The notes: generated from the sequence alone by a model not told the origin. Shown: positions 1 to 9,399, counted from the stretch's first letter. The stretch: 34,896 nt of DNA from M3007 sp038203695 (GCA_038203695.1 JBBRDQ010000028.1:1-34896); one strand, 5' to 3'. Numbers and translations: made by a program.

Positions 1-378
1 CACTATTTTCAATATTCCATTAGAAGTCAGTGATCGCCACAACCTGCGGTTGAGGGTATCCACTTCATCCTGGCTCAAGTAATTTTTAGCGATGATGATA
101 TCCTGTTTGCGTACGACGTTTCCTTTCCAAACCGTCAGGCCCATATTGGGTTGTTTGCCGTCGGCGGCAGTCATAAAGAAATTCTTTACAACTGAATTTT
201 CACCTAACTCATTCTCTTCCAGTATATTGGCAATATGCTGCCCTACGTTTTGCTTGGAGGTGTCAAAAAGTTCGGCAAGTTGGTTTTGGTTCATCCACAC
301 GCTGCCGTCGCGGGCAAAAAGCGTCACATTGGCCTTGCCGTCGGCGGTATTGTAGATGATGATAGGTAGGTTTTCCAT
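1..378 (-). pseudogene. RhuM-family (virulence RhuM) gene remnant, internally deleted, runs off the left edge
   Basis: Reading from the ATG at 378, the first ~70 codons match the RhuM N-terminus: WMNQNQLAELFDTSKQNV is the winged-helix-like part and ends at TAADGK. The next residues are PNMGLTVWKG...IAKNYLSQDEVDTLNR, which in intact RhuM proteins lie near the C-terminus, well over 100 residues later. The long middle region (the YNLDVIISVGYRV type block) is therefore missing. After LNR the frame no longer resembles the family, but a neighbouring frame reads VVAITDF and then LLMEY, close to the expected family tail, which suggests further frameshifting. Both sides of the deletion contain GCCGACGGCAA-like sequence, so slippage or recombination between short repeats is plausible. 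RhuM is found in pathogenicity and accessory islands and its function is poorly known. The family call rests on remembered motifs. An intact shortened variant is less likely. Confidence 0.7.
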
Positions 379-401
379 GGATGAATTGTGTTATAAAGGA
401 T

Positions 402-445
402 TACGAATGCCCATCCCGGCAGTAAAACCGACATGGGCATTCGTA
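402..445 (-). terminator. Hairpin terminator after the 1511-residue gene
   Basis: A perfect 12-bp inverted repeat, TACGAATGCCCA at 402-413 and TGGGCATTCGTA at 434-445, has a 20-nt loop. It starts 28 nt after the stop codon at 473 on the minus strand and is followed by a T/A-rich stretch. The position and the stem suit a transcription terminator that separates the large gene from the RhuM remnant. Confidence 0.65.
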
Positions 446-472
446 CTATATACTTACAGGTGCAGCATTGCA

Positions 473-3400
473 TTATTCCTTCGCCCGTCCCGCCCGTACC
501 CGGTTCACAAAGGCATCGGCCGTCGCCGGATTGGCGGCAATGATCTCGTACGTCTCGCCATCGGGCATTTTGGTTTGCAGGTCTTTGGGTTTCATGGCCA
601 GCAGGGTTTCATTGAATTTCGTGCTGCTGGACACTACATTGAGCGCACCGCCCTGATAACCGAAGAAGTACCACAAATCGGCCGAAGGACGAATGTAGAG
701 GTAAAAACGGTCATCTTCGTTGCCCGGCATTTTGTATTCCACGTAGGTCGTGAAGGATTTGCCCAGCGGCTCGCCATTGATGGAAATGACCGGAATTTTG
801 TCCTCCATACTGATAAAGGACTGATACTCCGTATTCCAGCGCACCAGGTGGCGGCCGAGCACAAAGGCGTATTTATCGTCTTTTTTCGGCAGCACCACAA
901 AATTGGCTTTCATATTCGCGATCGCTTCGGTGCGTGCTACTTCGTCGGTGATAAACTCGTTCAGCGCCAATGTGTAAAAGGGCTGATTGGTGGTGTAGAT
1001 CGCCGGTGGCGCATCAAAACTGGCGGCTTTGATCTCGTTCAACATCTGGTCGAAGAGCACTTTCGGCAACTTGAGTTCCATGGCCGTCATAAACTCGCCC
1101 GACACATCATACCCGGCCGTGTCGGCTTCGGGCGTAAATTTCGTCTCCAGTTTGCCCACTGCTTTCACTTTCATGTAGTCGAGCCCGGAGCCGATGTTGA
1201 GCGGGCCTTCGCCTTGGAGGGAACCAACGCGGTTGTCGTACACCATTTTAGCGCCGCGCACCGATGCGCCGACCACGCGGGCCGAGTCACCAAAGGTAAA
1301 GCGGTCGGTTTTGGCATCGTATTTATACACACCTTCGCAATCGAGAATGTGCCGGTCGGCGCGCGCATAGGCCGGCAACAGGATACGTGGGTACAAGTCG
1401 CCGTTTTCTTTCGACAGGTTGAACCCGGTCACAATCGGGTTGTCGTCTTCGTCTTTGATGCCTTTCACCCGGATGGTGGGATCATTTTTGTCTACTTCCG
1501 AATAGACCTGGAACCAACGGTTGTTGGGTAGTTTATCGGCCTGCAACTTGGCAAATCCTTCAAACCGCATATTTTTCTGGTTGCCATTCAAAATGATCTG
1601 CCCTTTGAACAAGGTCGTCACGTCCAGGTGGAAATTCTGGTCTTCTTTCAGGTCGCCACTGGCAGTCGTCCGTACATTTTTGGTAATTTTAGTACCCTGG
1701 CCACGCCGTTCGCCGACGATATTATTGAAAAACACTTCCTGCTGGAATCCGGGAATATTATATTCGTAGTAACCCGTCGCTTTATACAGTTTCTTGCCAT
1801 CGATCGTAACGGTAGCCCGGTTGATCGTATGGTATTTGCTCACTGTATCGCATTGAATTTTAGCATTGGTCAATTCTTTCATTTCACCGCCCGGCGCGAT
1901 TTCAATGTCGCCTTTCTCGGGGTAAATAAACGCATCTGCAGATTTGATCACTTCTACCCCACCGATTTTCAACAGGTTCGTATTCAGGTCGTACAGGGCC
2001 GTTTTGCCTTTAAATGTCAGCGTATCGCGATCGGGATCGATGGAAATAAAGGAGGCCGGTTTCTTTGGATCTGCTTTAAAGGTGATGGTCTTTTCGCGCA
2101 TATTCCACGTAAATTCATTCATGGAAGTGCTGTACTGGTCGAGCGGCAAGGTGGTGGTGGCGGCCTCGGAATTGGCCTTGAAATAACCCGTTTGGGCGTC
2201 GAAATCCAGTTCACCGTCCACATTGCGGGAGTCGAAGGCGATATCCTTACCGCTCAATGCCTTGATTTCCAGGTTGGCTGTATCGGCACTGGCCTGAAAC
2301 GGACCGTACGAAATCAGTTTGGATGTCAGTTTACCTTCCGCCCATTCAAACACGCCTTTGCCTTTCAAACCCGACGGGGTCAGGATCAGCACGCCATTGT
2401 GCGTATAACCAGAGGCTTTGAAAATCTCGAAGGCTTTGGCTTTACTTTCCACGTACATGGAGTCTTTAAACGGCAACCAGTTGACCGATACATTTTCGCC
2501 CCGTGCTTCCGGCAGTTTTACCGCGTTTACGCGGTCTTCCTCCAGGAAGAATTTTTTAGCCGTTCCGGTGGTCTGTTTGGGCCGGAAGATCAAGTCTTCC
2601 GATTCGATCGACGCCGTGAGGTATTTGAGTTGGCCTTTGCCCATGAATCCTTTGTTGCTCAAATCCAGGTCACCCGTGTAGTTGCCTTTGCCGGAATAGG
2701 TTTTATAACCGGCGACCGGCGTTTTGTGAACAAACCCGAATGATTTATCGTCGTCGCGCACGATAATTGTCTCCTTGAATGCCGGGAAGATAGTAGCCGG
2801 CGACATTTCACCCTTGAATTTCAGTTGCTCTTTTGTGTACGTATCTAGCGCATTAAAGGCAAAAGGGTCCAGTTTAAAATAGAAAGAGTCACGTTTGTAC
2901 ACACCGGACTGTGTCCCTGGTTTGTCGTAAAACACATACGACGGTTTTTTCGATTGGAGGGAAGGGAAAATACCCATCTCTTCCTTACCCGATTTATTGT
3001 TGGGCGCATCGACCAGCAAGACGCCGGACAAATACGAAATCGAGGAATTCATCCCCGTAGCAATCGGCTCGCCTTTGAGGTCTTTTTCGCCGGTCGGCAA
3101 ATAAAAATCCAGGTTGCGTACCGAATCGAATTCCACCTGGAATTTATCGTAAGTAAATTTCAGATCTTTACCTTCGAACAACGCTAGGCCGGCGTACAAT
3201 TTACCGGTAAAACGCATATCGCGGTTTTTCAACAGCGTCAGCGACCGGCCGTATGGAATGGCCGCAACGCGCTGCCGCTTGCTCAATTCGAGTTTTTTCA
3301 CCTCATAAATTTGCGTTTCCTTGGTTTTCAGGTTCAAACTGGCGTTAGAACCCGTACTGGTGGAAACAATATTGATGGCGTCGTAGTCTTTTTTACCCTG

Positions 3401-5008
3401 ACTGGCCAGCGCGTAGTGGGTCAGTTTGTCGCGCAGTTCGATTTCGTGCCGCTCGAAATAATAGTTGATAAATCCTTCAGCGACCATTTGCGCCAGCAAG
3501 GTCTGAATACTGGAGTAATCGAATTTAGGATTTATTTTATGCGCAAAATCCGAGTCGGAGATCAATACCGTGCCCTTCTCTTTGTACAAGATGTAGAGGG
3601 TGGAAATAGGATTCTGACTGGCAATATTTTGCATTTTGTCGTAGTCAGCCTGGTTGAAATTGTTGCTGCTCTCGAATTCTACGGTCTGTTCTGCCCCTTT
3701 TGTGCCGGTAATACCGGCCCGGGCACCAATCTCGAGCGAGTCCTTGGCGAGGTGCCACACGATTTTATCGGTATTCAGGTTCATGTTGTAAAACGACGAG
3801 AAAAACGGGTTGCGCGCCGAGCCCTTGACACCCCGGGAGAGGTTGATGACCTGTCCGGGAATATCTACCCGAAAGTCGGCAGACGGGTGGAAAAGGCTGT
3901 CTGCATCCATGAACAGTTTGGCGTCTACGCCTTCGGCGACAATGCTTTGCTCCTGTTTGATAATAAACAGCGGACCCGTCCCGTAGAAAACTTTCTGGCG
4001 TTTTTTATTGTAAATGGTTACCCGGGCTGGCTGGCTGGCTTCTCCGTAGCCCAGCAGCGAACTACCCGCCAGTCTAAATCCGCCGACATATTCAATCCCC
4101 TCGCCTATTTTATTGATTTTTAAGGTTTTATCAAACGATTCAAAGCGTGGATATTGCGAATTTCCTTTGCTGTCTACGACGATATTGTGTTCCAGTTTAC
4201 CGAGGATCGGCTGTCCCGGGAAGTACAGTGCATAAAAAAGCCGCACGGTATCGCATTGAAAGGTCGCTTTGATCGCATCGACTTTGTAGCGGGTCAGTTC
4301 GGCGTACACGGTTGAATCCAGCGACGTACCGGCCCAGGTAATCTTGCCCGACGTACCCTGCCATACGCCCTCGTACGGGCGATACACGCCCGATGTGTTG
4401 CTGATGGAAATCGAGTCCTGTTTGCGCACGCCGATGAGACTGACATTCGTACAGCGAACCAGCGGCTGCATATCCAGGTATTCGAAGGCAAATTTACCGC
4501 CTTTTATTTTCCAGGTTACGGAGCCGCCCTCGCCGATTTTGAAGGCGCGTTGCTCCATAAAATCGGAAGAAAAATCGAGGAACTTGCCAATGACAGGCGC
4601 TTTGCCTTTTTCAATACCGGCCAGTGTTTTTTCGGCAAAGCCGTGCCAGCGATTGAACAGGGAAGTATCCACGCTGGTACGGGCGGCCGTAACGGCATTG
4701 ATATAGTTTTTAAAATACGGAAACGGACTCAATTTCTGCTCATTCAGGATATTAGAGACCAGAATAATGCGCTTCATGTCGGTGTCCGAGAAAGAGCCGG
4801 AGCGGAACATTTTTTTAAAAACCGAAAAAGACTCCTCCAGATCGGGTCGTTTGGAAGCCGTCATAAACGACCCCAACTTATCCACAAATTCGTTGGGATT
4901 GTCCGGGAACAACGCAGGCGTCTGCGCTGACAAAGGAGATAGGGCCAGCAAAAAAGCGGCAAGTGCAAAAAACAGGAAACGGAAGGGTGCGACGCAGGCG
5001 AGTTTCAT
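473..5008 (-). CDS. Very large exported protein of unknown family (1511 aa)
   Basis: The chosen start is the ATG at 5008, because it begins a clean signal peptide (MKLACVAPFRFLFFALAAF, then SPLSAQ as a likely cleavage site). The frame stays open for 40 more codons upstream, but those residues are not signal-like. After the signal the protein is mostly alternating hydrophobic and polar residues with many short Gly/Asp-bounded strands, which suggests a long beta-rich periplasmic or surface protein. Stretches such as KGKGVFEWAEGKLTS and LDFDAQTGYFKAN resemble repeated beta-sandwich units. I see no type IX sorting tail, no transmembrane helix beyond the signal and no catalytic motif. It lies alone, with terminators on both sides. 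I do not recognise the family. A role in envelope assembly or lipid/LPS transport (OstA- or AsmA-like beta repeats) is only a guess. Confidence 0.85.
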   Translation of the reverse strand: MKLACVAPFRFLFFALAAFLLALSPLSAQTPALFPDNPNEFVDKLGSFMTASKRPDLEESFSVFKKMFRSGSFSDTDMKRIILVSNILNEQKLSPFPYFKNYINAVTAARTSVDTSLFNRWHGFAEKTLAGIEKGKAPVIGKFLDFSSDFMEQRAFKIGEGGSVTWKIKGGKFAFEYLDMQPLVRCTNVSLIGVRKQDSISISNTSGVYRPYEGVWQGTSGKITWAGTSLDSTVYAELTRYKVDAIKATFQCDTVRLFYALYFPGQPILGKLEHNIVVDSKGNSQYPRFESFDKTLKINKIGEGIEYVGGFRLAGSSLLGYGEASQPARVTIYNKKRQKVFYGTGPLFIIKQEQSIVAEGVDAKLFMDADSLFHPSADFRVDIPGQVINLSRGVKGSARNPFFSSFYNMNLNTDKIVWHLAKDSLEIGARAGITGTKGAEQTVEFESSNNFNQADYDKMQNIASQNPISTLYILYKEKGTVLISDSDFAHKINPKFDYSSIQTLLAQMVAEGFINYYFERHEIELRDKLTHYALASQGKKDYDAINIVSTSTGSNASLNLKTKETQIYEVKKLELSKRQRVAAIPYGRSLTLLKNRDMRFTGKLYAGLALFEGKDLKFTYDKFQVEFDSVRNLDFYLPTGEKDLKGEPIATGMNSSISYLSGVLLVDAPNNKSGKEEMGIFPSLQSKKPSYVFYDKPGTQSGVYKRDSFYFKLDPFAFNALDTYTKEQLKFKGEMSPATIFPAFKETIIVRDDDKSFGFVHKTPVAGYKTYSGKGNYTGDLDLSNKGFMGKGQLKYLTASIESEDLIFRPKQTTGTAKKFFLEEDRVNAVKLPEARGENVSVNWLPFKDSMYVESKAKAFEIFKASGYTHNGVLILTPSGLKGKGVFEWAEGKLTSKLISYGPFQASADTANLEIKALSGKDIAFDSRNVDGELDFDAQTGYFKANSEAATTTLPLDQYSTSMNEFTWNMREKTITFKADPKKPASFISIDPDRDTLTFKGKTALYDLNTNLLKIGGVEVIKSADAFIYPEKGDIEIAPGGEMKELTNAKIQCDTVSKYHTINRATVTIDGKKLYKATGYYEYNIPGFQQEVFFNNIVGERRGQGTKITKNVRTTASGDLKEDQNFHLDVTTLFKGQIILNGNQKNMRFEGFAKLQADKLPNNRWFQVYSEVDKNDPTIRVKGIKDEDDNPIVTGFNLSKENGDLYPRILLPAYARADRHILDCEGVYKYDAKTDRFTFGDSARVVGASVRGAKMVYDNRVGSLQGEGPLNIGSGLDYMKVKAVGKLETKFTPEADTAGYDVSGEFMTAMELKLPKVLFDQMLNEIKAASFDAPPAIYTTNQPFYTLALNEFITDEVARTEAIANMKANFVVLPKKDDKYAFVLGRHLVRWNTEYQSFISMEDKIPVISINGEPLGKSFTTYVEYKMPGNEDDRFYLYIRPSADLWYFFGYQGGALNVVSSSTKFNETLLAMKPKDLQTKMPDGETYEIIAANPATADAFVNRVRAGRAKE

Positions 5009-5133
5009 CGTGAAACGGGCAGAAATTGAATGATTAAGAAATAAAGCGGGTCGTATTAACCGGAGCATCCGGCGTGCATCATAACGGCAAAAGTCGGAAA
5101 ATGGTGTGGGATCACCAATTTTCAGCAAATGTA

Positions 5134-5163
5134 AAGGCCCGTCTACGCAGGTAGACGGGCCTT
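5134..5163 (-). terminator. Strong hairpin terminator after the cupredoxin gene
   Basis: AAGGCCCGTCTAC (5134-5146) and GTAGACGGGCCTT (5151-5163) form a perfect 13-bp, GC-rich stem with a 4-nt loop, 48 nt after the stop codon at 5212 on the minus strand. The arms end in AA/TT, so it could work in both directions, but only minus-strand genes flank it. Confidence 0.8.
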
Positions 5164-5211
5164 CCAGATAACCACACGGACAACTCGTTTTAAAAGTGGC
5201 CGGCAGATCGG

Positions 5212-5832
5212 TTACTGTTTGACAATTTTTTCAAAATAGCTGTGCTGCCGGTCGTAAATCCGCAGGTAATAAACGCCGCTTGGATACGCGGAAAGGTCTA
5301 TTTCAACGCTCGGTTGTGGTTTGAGTGCCGGCATAGCCAGGATTTTGCTGCCATTCATATTGAAAATTTCCACCTGGGTGATCGAATGGTCGCTGCCGGA
5401 AGTGCCGGCTTGCTGATACTGCACGGTAAACTTACCAATGGTCGGATTGGGAAATACGCTGATCTCATCGCTGTTGAGCGTCGGTGCCGTGGTACCTGAG
5501 ACCGCATTTACCGTGATTCTGCCTTTCATGCCGGATCCGGCGTGGGGTTCGCAGACGTAGAAGTGGTTGCCTACCGCCAAGCCGGTCACGATCCCGCCGC
5601 CAAACGGGGTGAAAAAACCGGTGCCCGGCGAGCTGCCGTTGGCATTCCAGGTGCTCTGGCTCACTTCCAGCGCGTTGTGGATATTGGCCAATTGAAAGAC
5701 AATGGTGTCGCCAAAATTGATCGTTACCACGTTTGGGCTAAAGGTAAAACCGGCATTGGAGATCGTTACTTTTGTGCCAAAGGCGGCATTAGAACACAGC
5801 GCAAACGCGCAAATGAGCAAAATAGATTTCAT
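5212..5832 (-). CDS. Secreted plastocyanin/azurin-like copper protein with type IX sorting tail
   Basis: This 206-residue protein starts with a signal peptide (MKSILLICAFALCSNAAFG). Residues ~20-110 form a cupredoxin domain with the expected type I copper ligands: His52 (ANIHNAL), then Cys94, His97 and Met102 in YVCEPHAGSGMKG. Such domains carry single electrons outside the cytoplasmic membrane. Residues ~120-206 are a type A sorting domain of the type IX secretion system (VFPNPTIGKFTVQY ... YPSGVYYLRIYD ... KIVKQ), so the protein is probably exported across the outer membrane and anchored or released. It is a single-gene unit: a strong terminator follows it, and the CDP-alcohol phosphatidyltransferase gene lies 156 nt upstream. 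The redox partner is unknown. Confidence 0.9.
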   Translation of the reverse strand: MKSILLICAFALCSNAAFGTKVTISNAGFTFSPNVVTINFGDTIVFQLANIHNALEVSQSTWNANGSSPGTGFFTPFGGGIVTGLAVGNHFYVCEPHAGSGMKGRITVNAVSGTTAPTLNSDEISVFPNPTIGKFTVQYQQAGTSGSDHSITQVEIFNMNGSKILAMPALKPQPSVEIDLSAYPSGVYYLRIYDRQHSYFEKIVKQ

Positions 5833-5988
5833 GTTTTCTAGTTTAGATTTCCCTACTCGTCAGGCTTTTCGGTATCGCCCCGTTTTTAAAATGGTCGCTG
5901 GACTCCATTGGGTAGAACTGATTGATGGTTGTTAAAATACTGGATAAAGCGGATTATGCAGCGTAGTAGACGAACGATTGTCTTGCGC

Positions 5989-6783
5989 TTACTTATCCGA
6001 CAAACGGGTAGTATGAAAAGAGGGTTTCCTGCGGATCGCAATAAAAACCACCATCAACATAGAATACGCTATAAAAAATGGAATAATGTAGGCTATAAAA
6101 TGGAAGGCCAGCATGGTGGCAATTATCATCAACTGGAATCCTAAGCCATATACGGATACCATTGTCATAAACCAGTTGGGCAAAGCCTGTACCTGGATCG
6201 CATGGCGATCCAGCAGGTAAATAATTTTGTCGAACAGCCCGTAGAGGAAATGAAAAATCGCAAAGAACAGGTTGACATGCCGCTGATCTTCACCGGCGAA
6301 GGCCTGCGGGGCTGTATCCTCAAAGACGCGGCTGGTCGTATCGCTTTTCGCAAGTTTGTGCCGCAGGATGACATAATAATAATTGTACAGGGTGCCCTGG
6401 AGCTGCATACAACCGAACGCCAGCAACGCCAGCAGCAGCGATGCATCGGTAACGTACCAAATCGTCAGCAGAAACGCCAGATTTAACAGGATATCAAAAA
6501 TAGAATCCAGGTACCTGCCGACATAAGAAGGGGTATTTTTCAAACGCGATAACTCGCCGTCTGCCGCGTCTAAAATAGATTTGAGAATCAGAAAACAACC
6601 GGCGGTCCGATAGTGGGCTTCTAAGATGCAAATAATCGCCAAAATACCCGCTATGGCAAAAGCAAACGTGACATGAATGGGCGTAAAGGAAGTATTTTTA
6701 AGTCGCTGCGCAATCCACCTAGCGACTGGCCGCCCATAATCAGAGAGGTCGACAAACGCGTACATTTTTAATAATTTGGACAT
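5989..6783 (-). CDS. CDP-alcohol phosphatidyltransferase family membrane protein
   Basis: The family signature D-x2-D-G-x2-(A/S)-R-x8-G-x3-D-x3-D is complete: Asp72, Asp75, Gly76, Ser79, Arg80, Gly89, Asp93 and Asp97. The usual Ala before Arg is Ser. These residues bind the metals and the CDP-alcohol. Several hydrophobic segments, such as FAFAIAGILAIICILEA and the one around IFDILLNLAFLL, fit the usual six-helix integral membrane enzyme. Members move a phosphoryl-alcohol from a CDP-lipid to an acceptor (inositol, glycerol phosphate, serine or a related group). The sequence does not show which. The gene lies 72 nt downstream of a glycosyltransferase on the same strand and is probably co-transcribed, which suggests a role in making a modified lipid or a glycolipid. 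Confidence 0.88.
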   Translation of the reverse strand: MSKLLKMYAFVDLSDYGRPVARWIAQRLKNTSFTPIHVTFAFAIAGILAIICILEAHYRTAGCFLILKSILDAADGELSRLKNTPSYVGRYLDSIFDILLNLAFLLTIWYVTDASLLLALLAFGCMQLQGTLYNYYYVILRHKLAKSDTTSRVFEDTAPQAFAGEDQRHVNLFFAIFHFLYGLFDKIIYLLDRHAIQVQALPNWFMTMVSVYGLGFQLMIIATMLAFHFIAYIIPFFIAYSMLMVVFIAIRRKPSFHTTRLSDK

Positions 6784-6855
6784 GCCGGCTATTCGTTTAG
6801 TGTTTAAAGTCGCGGTTTTCGACCTCGGAAAGATCGTTTTAACCCGTTATTCGCA

Positions 6856-7629
6856 TTAATAGGTCGCCTTACCCATTCGTCGCAACCTATGCCAGACAGC
6901 CCGAAGGAGGATCCAGCCATGCGCAAATAGGGTCAGCATCCAGCCAAAATGGGTGCGCATAATGGCGAATCGATCCCGCAGTGACTGCCGGTGCCGCTGT
7001 TTCGACATGCCGCCCATCAGGTAGTCGCTCAATATAAGCCCGGTATTTATGCTCTCCCTGCGCTGTTTTAAAATACGGATACACCAGTCGTAATCGGCGC
7101 ACAGGTTGCCCATAATATACGGCGAAACCAGCGTACGTCTGGGTACAAAAGACTGGTGTACTACGCGCATACCCCACAGATAGTCGCGCCACGTAAGGTG
7201 TTGGGGGAGGCTGCGGGTACTGAGTTCGCTCATGGTGCCAACAGGCTGCCCAACATCATCTACCAGCAATGTTTCCCCGTACAAAACCCCTGTTTCAGGC
7301 GTCACCAGCGCCGCTATGCGAGCAACCGTATCGGGGGAATGCAGGTGATCGCCGGCATTCAGAAACCACACAAAATCGCCGGTCGCTAACGTCAGACTTT
7401 TGTTCATGGCATCGTACAAACCCGCATCTTTTTCAGAAATCCAGTGCAGATTGGGCATTTTAGCGGCAAAATCACGGATAATCGCGAGACTGTTGTCTTT
7501 GGATGCGCCATCGATCACCCAGTATTCGATATGCGGATAGGTCTGCTCCAAGACGCTGGTCATGGTACCCGGTAGCAGTAGCTCCCCGTTGTACACTACG
7601 GTAATAATCGAAAAGACTGGAAACGACAT
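6856..7629 (-). CDS. Family 2 glycosyltransferase (GT-A fold)
   Basis: The N-terminus FSIITVVYNGELLL, followed by EYWVIDGASKDNS, is the nucleotide-sugar half of a GT2 enzyme. FVWFLNAGDHLHSP stands where the DxD metal site is usually found. ISEKDAGLYDAMNKSL is typical of the WcaA-like subgroup that works on exopolysaccharide, O-antigen or glycolipid. At 257 residues it is a normal length. The C-terminus has a hydrophobic stretch (MLTLFAHGWILLRAVW) and basic residues, which suggests association with the membrane. It is the first gene of a probable two-gene unit with the CDP-alcohol phosphatidyltransferase. Donor and acceptor cannot be read from the sequence. The upstream TTTCCGACTTTTGC also occurs upstream of the gene at 473-5008 and may be a shared -7-like element. 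Confidence 0.9.
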   Translation of the reverse strand: MSFPVFSIITVVYNGELLLPGTMTSVLEQTYPHIEYWVIDGASKDNSLAIIRDFAAKMPNLHWISEKDAGLYDAMNKSLTLATGDFVWFLNAGDHLHSPDTVARIAALVTPETGVLYGETLLVDDVGQPVGTMSELSTRSLPQHLTWRDYLWGMRVVHQSFVPRRTLVSPYIMGNLCADYDWCIRILKQRRESINTGLILSDYLMGGMSKQRHRQSLRDRFAIMRTHFGWMLTLFAHGWILLRAVWHRLRRMGKATY

Positions 7630-7675
7630 AAGCGCAAAAGTCGGAAATTTTAACCAATTGCCATGCCACTAAAAA

Positions 7676-7706
7676 ACGAGGTCGCTCCTGGATGGAACGA
7701 CCTCGT
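7676..7706 (-). terminator. Rho-independent terminator after the lipoprotein gene
   Basis: Arms ACGAGGTCGCTCC and GGAACGACCTCGT form a 13-bp stem with one mismatch and a 5-nt loop. On the minus strand the stem is followed directly by a run of six T. It lies 34 nt past the stop codon at 7740, as expected for an intrinsic terminator. Confidence 0.85.
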
Positions 7707-7739
7707 AATTATAAAATGCGCAAAGGGGTTTCGGCGATT

Positions 7740-8540
7740 TTACTTCCGCAGTATTATTTTTCTGGTGTCACCGCTGGGCAGGGTCAGTGTTCCAAAACGC
7801 TCGCATTCGCCGTTGCCATAGTTGAGTGTCGCCGTTCTGGTGCCACGGGTGAACGTTACTTCGCCGGCAGAAATCCAGGCACAAGTGGCGCTTTTAACTA
7901 AGGGTGTGGTGATGTTTACCGTAAATGCGTCTCCGTTGCGATTGATACCAGTGGCCGTGCCGGTAGTACTCCAGACATCATCCCAGTAGGTAGCCGTAGC
8001 GCCGCCTTCGATAATGATACTGGTATGGGTGGCATTCCAAGTGCGGGTAGTGCCGTCGGGAAAGGTGCGTTTCAGGTCCGTACCCGTTTTGGTATACGAC
8101 CAGTTGCCGTTTGCATCTTTACCGTTGTTGATCCAGGTGCGAGTGCCGGTCAGTTGCACGCCGTCGATCGTAAAATTTTCGTACGTGATCGTGCGCTGTG
8201 CACCGGGCGTGCGGATCTCGGCCGACTGCTGAATGATAACTTTGCCTTTAAACACCCGATTATTCAGGCGTTTGCATTCGCCGGCATACTCGATGGTAAT
8301 GGTGTTGGGCCAGGTGCCGTACGGCTGTGCGAAGGTGACTGTAGCGCAACTGCCGCCGCCGCGTTCTTCAATAGCTATGTCGGCGTCGATTTCAGTTTGC
8401 TGGAGGTCTTCTTCATTGGTGGTCAGATCCTCGGCGATGGCGGTGATTTGCGCTTCTTCCGGATCGTTATTTTTTTGGCAGGCATTGAAGCATATAAGGG
8501 TCGCAAACAGGGCGATGGAGAGCAAAATGGTCTTTTTCAT
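7740..8540 (-). CDS. Lipoprotein of unknown function, beta-rich
   Basis: The ATG at 8540 is preferred over one 10 codons upstream, because it gives a standard lipoprotein signal (MKKTILLSIALFATLICFNAC) with the lipobox Cys at about residue 21. A polar acidic linker follows (EEAQITAIAEDLTTNEEDLQ), then about 180 residues rich in Thr, Gly and aromatic residues in regular short strands, such as NTITIEYAGEC, WSYTKTGTDLKRTF and SATCAWISAGEVTF. This looks like an extended beta-sheet, perhaps a solvent-exposed barrel or prism. Two Cys residues late in the chain (SATC, GNGEC) may form a disulfide. It is a single-gene unit with its own terminator. I do not recognise a named family beyond similar hypothetical lipoproteins of Bacteroidota. 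Confidence 0.85.
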   Translation of the reverse strand: MKKTILLSIALFATLICFNACQKNNDPEEAQITAIAEDLTTNEEDLQQTEIDADIAIEERGGGSCATVTFAQPYGTWPNTITIEYAGECKRLNNRVFKGKVIIQQSAEIRTPGAQRTITYENFTIDGVQLTGTRTWINNGKDANGNWSYTKTGTDLKRTFPDGTTRTWNATHTSIIIEGGATATYWDDVWSTTGTATGINRNGDAFTVNITTPLVKSATCAWISAGEVTFTRGTRTATLNYGNGECERFGTLTLPSGDTRKIILRK

Positions 8541-8667
8541 TGTTTGAAAAATTTTTGTGTTCGTGAGCAATCAGTTTTAAAAATTTCCACCGGCTGGAAA
8601 ACAAACACATAGACCTTGCTGCGATAAAGAGGTTTAATACCACATCCGAAATAAATGGCGGTTTTTG

Positions 8668-9258
8668 TTAAAACTCCTTTTGCCCTTGCATGAACGCCGC
8701 CGCACCTTCCAGTTCTTCATAAAAAGCCGCCCCGTACTTGCGCTCGATGGCTTCTTTGAGAAAAACGTACACTGGCACTTGTTCCTTAGCGCCCAGTTCG
8801 CAGGCTGCCGAACAAATGTCCCAGCGGTCGTAATTGAGCGCTTCAAAACCTATTTCTTCATTTTTTTCAACCCGAATAGGGTACAAATGGCAGGAAATCG
8901 GCTTTATGAACTCAATTGCGCCGGCTTTGTAAGCCTGTTCGATCCCGCATTTGGCAATGCCCAGCGCATCGTAGGTCATATAAGCGCACGGGCCGCCATC
9001 GATCAGCGTCGTGCCCCACCCCTCGGCGTCTTCAAACCAGACATACTTGCCCTGCGCTTCAATCGCCGCCAGCCCCGCCGGACTCAAAAATGGCTTTACC
9101 TGTTCAAAAATAGCCTCCAGGACTGGCAATTCGGCCGCTTCCAAAGGTGCCCCAAAATCCCCCTCCCAGCAACAAGCGCCTTTGCAGGCCGACAAATTGC
9201 AGATGAACTGCTGCTCGACGATATCGTCGCTGACGAGTTTATCCTGTACGATGATCAT
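8668..9258 (-). CDS. DUF3109 family cysteine-rich protein
   Basis: The 196-residue protein carries a CxxxxCxxxCC cluster near the N-terminus (Cys20, Cys25, Cys29, Cys30, in CNLSACKGACCWEGDFG). Further Cys residues lie in KCGIEQAY, PISCHLYPIR and DICSAACELG. This pattern and length match DUF3109, a conserved Bacteroidota family related to the YkgJ-type CxxxCC metal-binding proteins. The cysteines suggest a bound zinc or Fe-S centre, but no reaction is known. There is no signal peptide, so it is cytoplasmic. It is divergent from fabI, with a 209-bp spacer holding both promoters. No gene partner gives a functional hint. Confidence 0.87.
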   Translation of the reverse strand: MIIVQDKLVSDDIVEQQFICNLSACKGACCWEGDFGAPLEAAELPVLEAIFEQVKPFLSPAGLAAIEAQGKYVWFEDAEGWGTTLIDGGPCAYMTYDALGIAKCGIEQAYKAGAIEFIKPISCHLYPIRVEKNEEIGFEALNYDRWDICSAACELGAKEQVPVYVFLKEAIERKYGAAFYEELEGAAAFMQGQKEF

Positions 9259-9399
9259 TTTTGCAGTTATGAGTAATGGTTATAAACCGAATTTGTCCTG
9301 GCGCAGCGGATTTCCCCGGGCCGGCGTTGTGGAAAGCATAAAATCTTCGGCAAAAATACGCTGTATCGAGCTGCGGCGGTGCTTTTACCACCGGTTTTT

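Noticed and set aside
356..1531. Long open frames on the plus strand opposite the 1511-residue gene (also 1628-2743 and 3311-4123)
   Set aside because: They lie inside a well-formed minus-strand gene, have no family motifs and a His/Phe/Arg-rich composition typical of antisense shadows.
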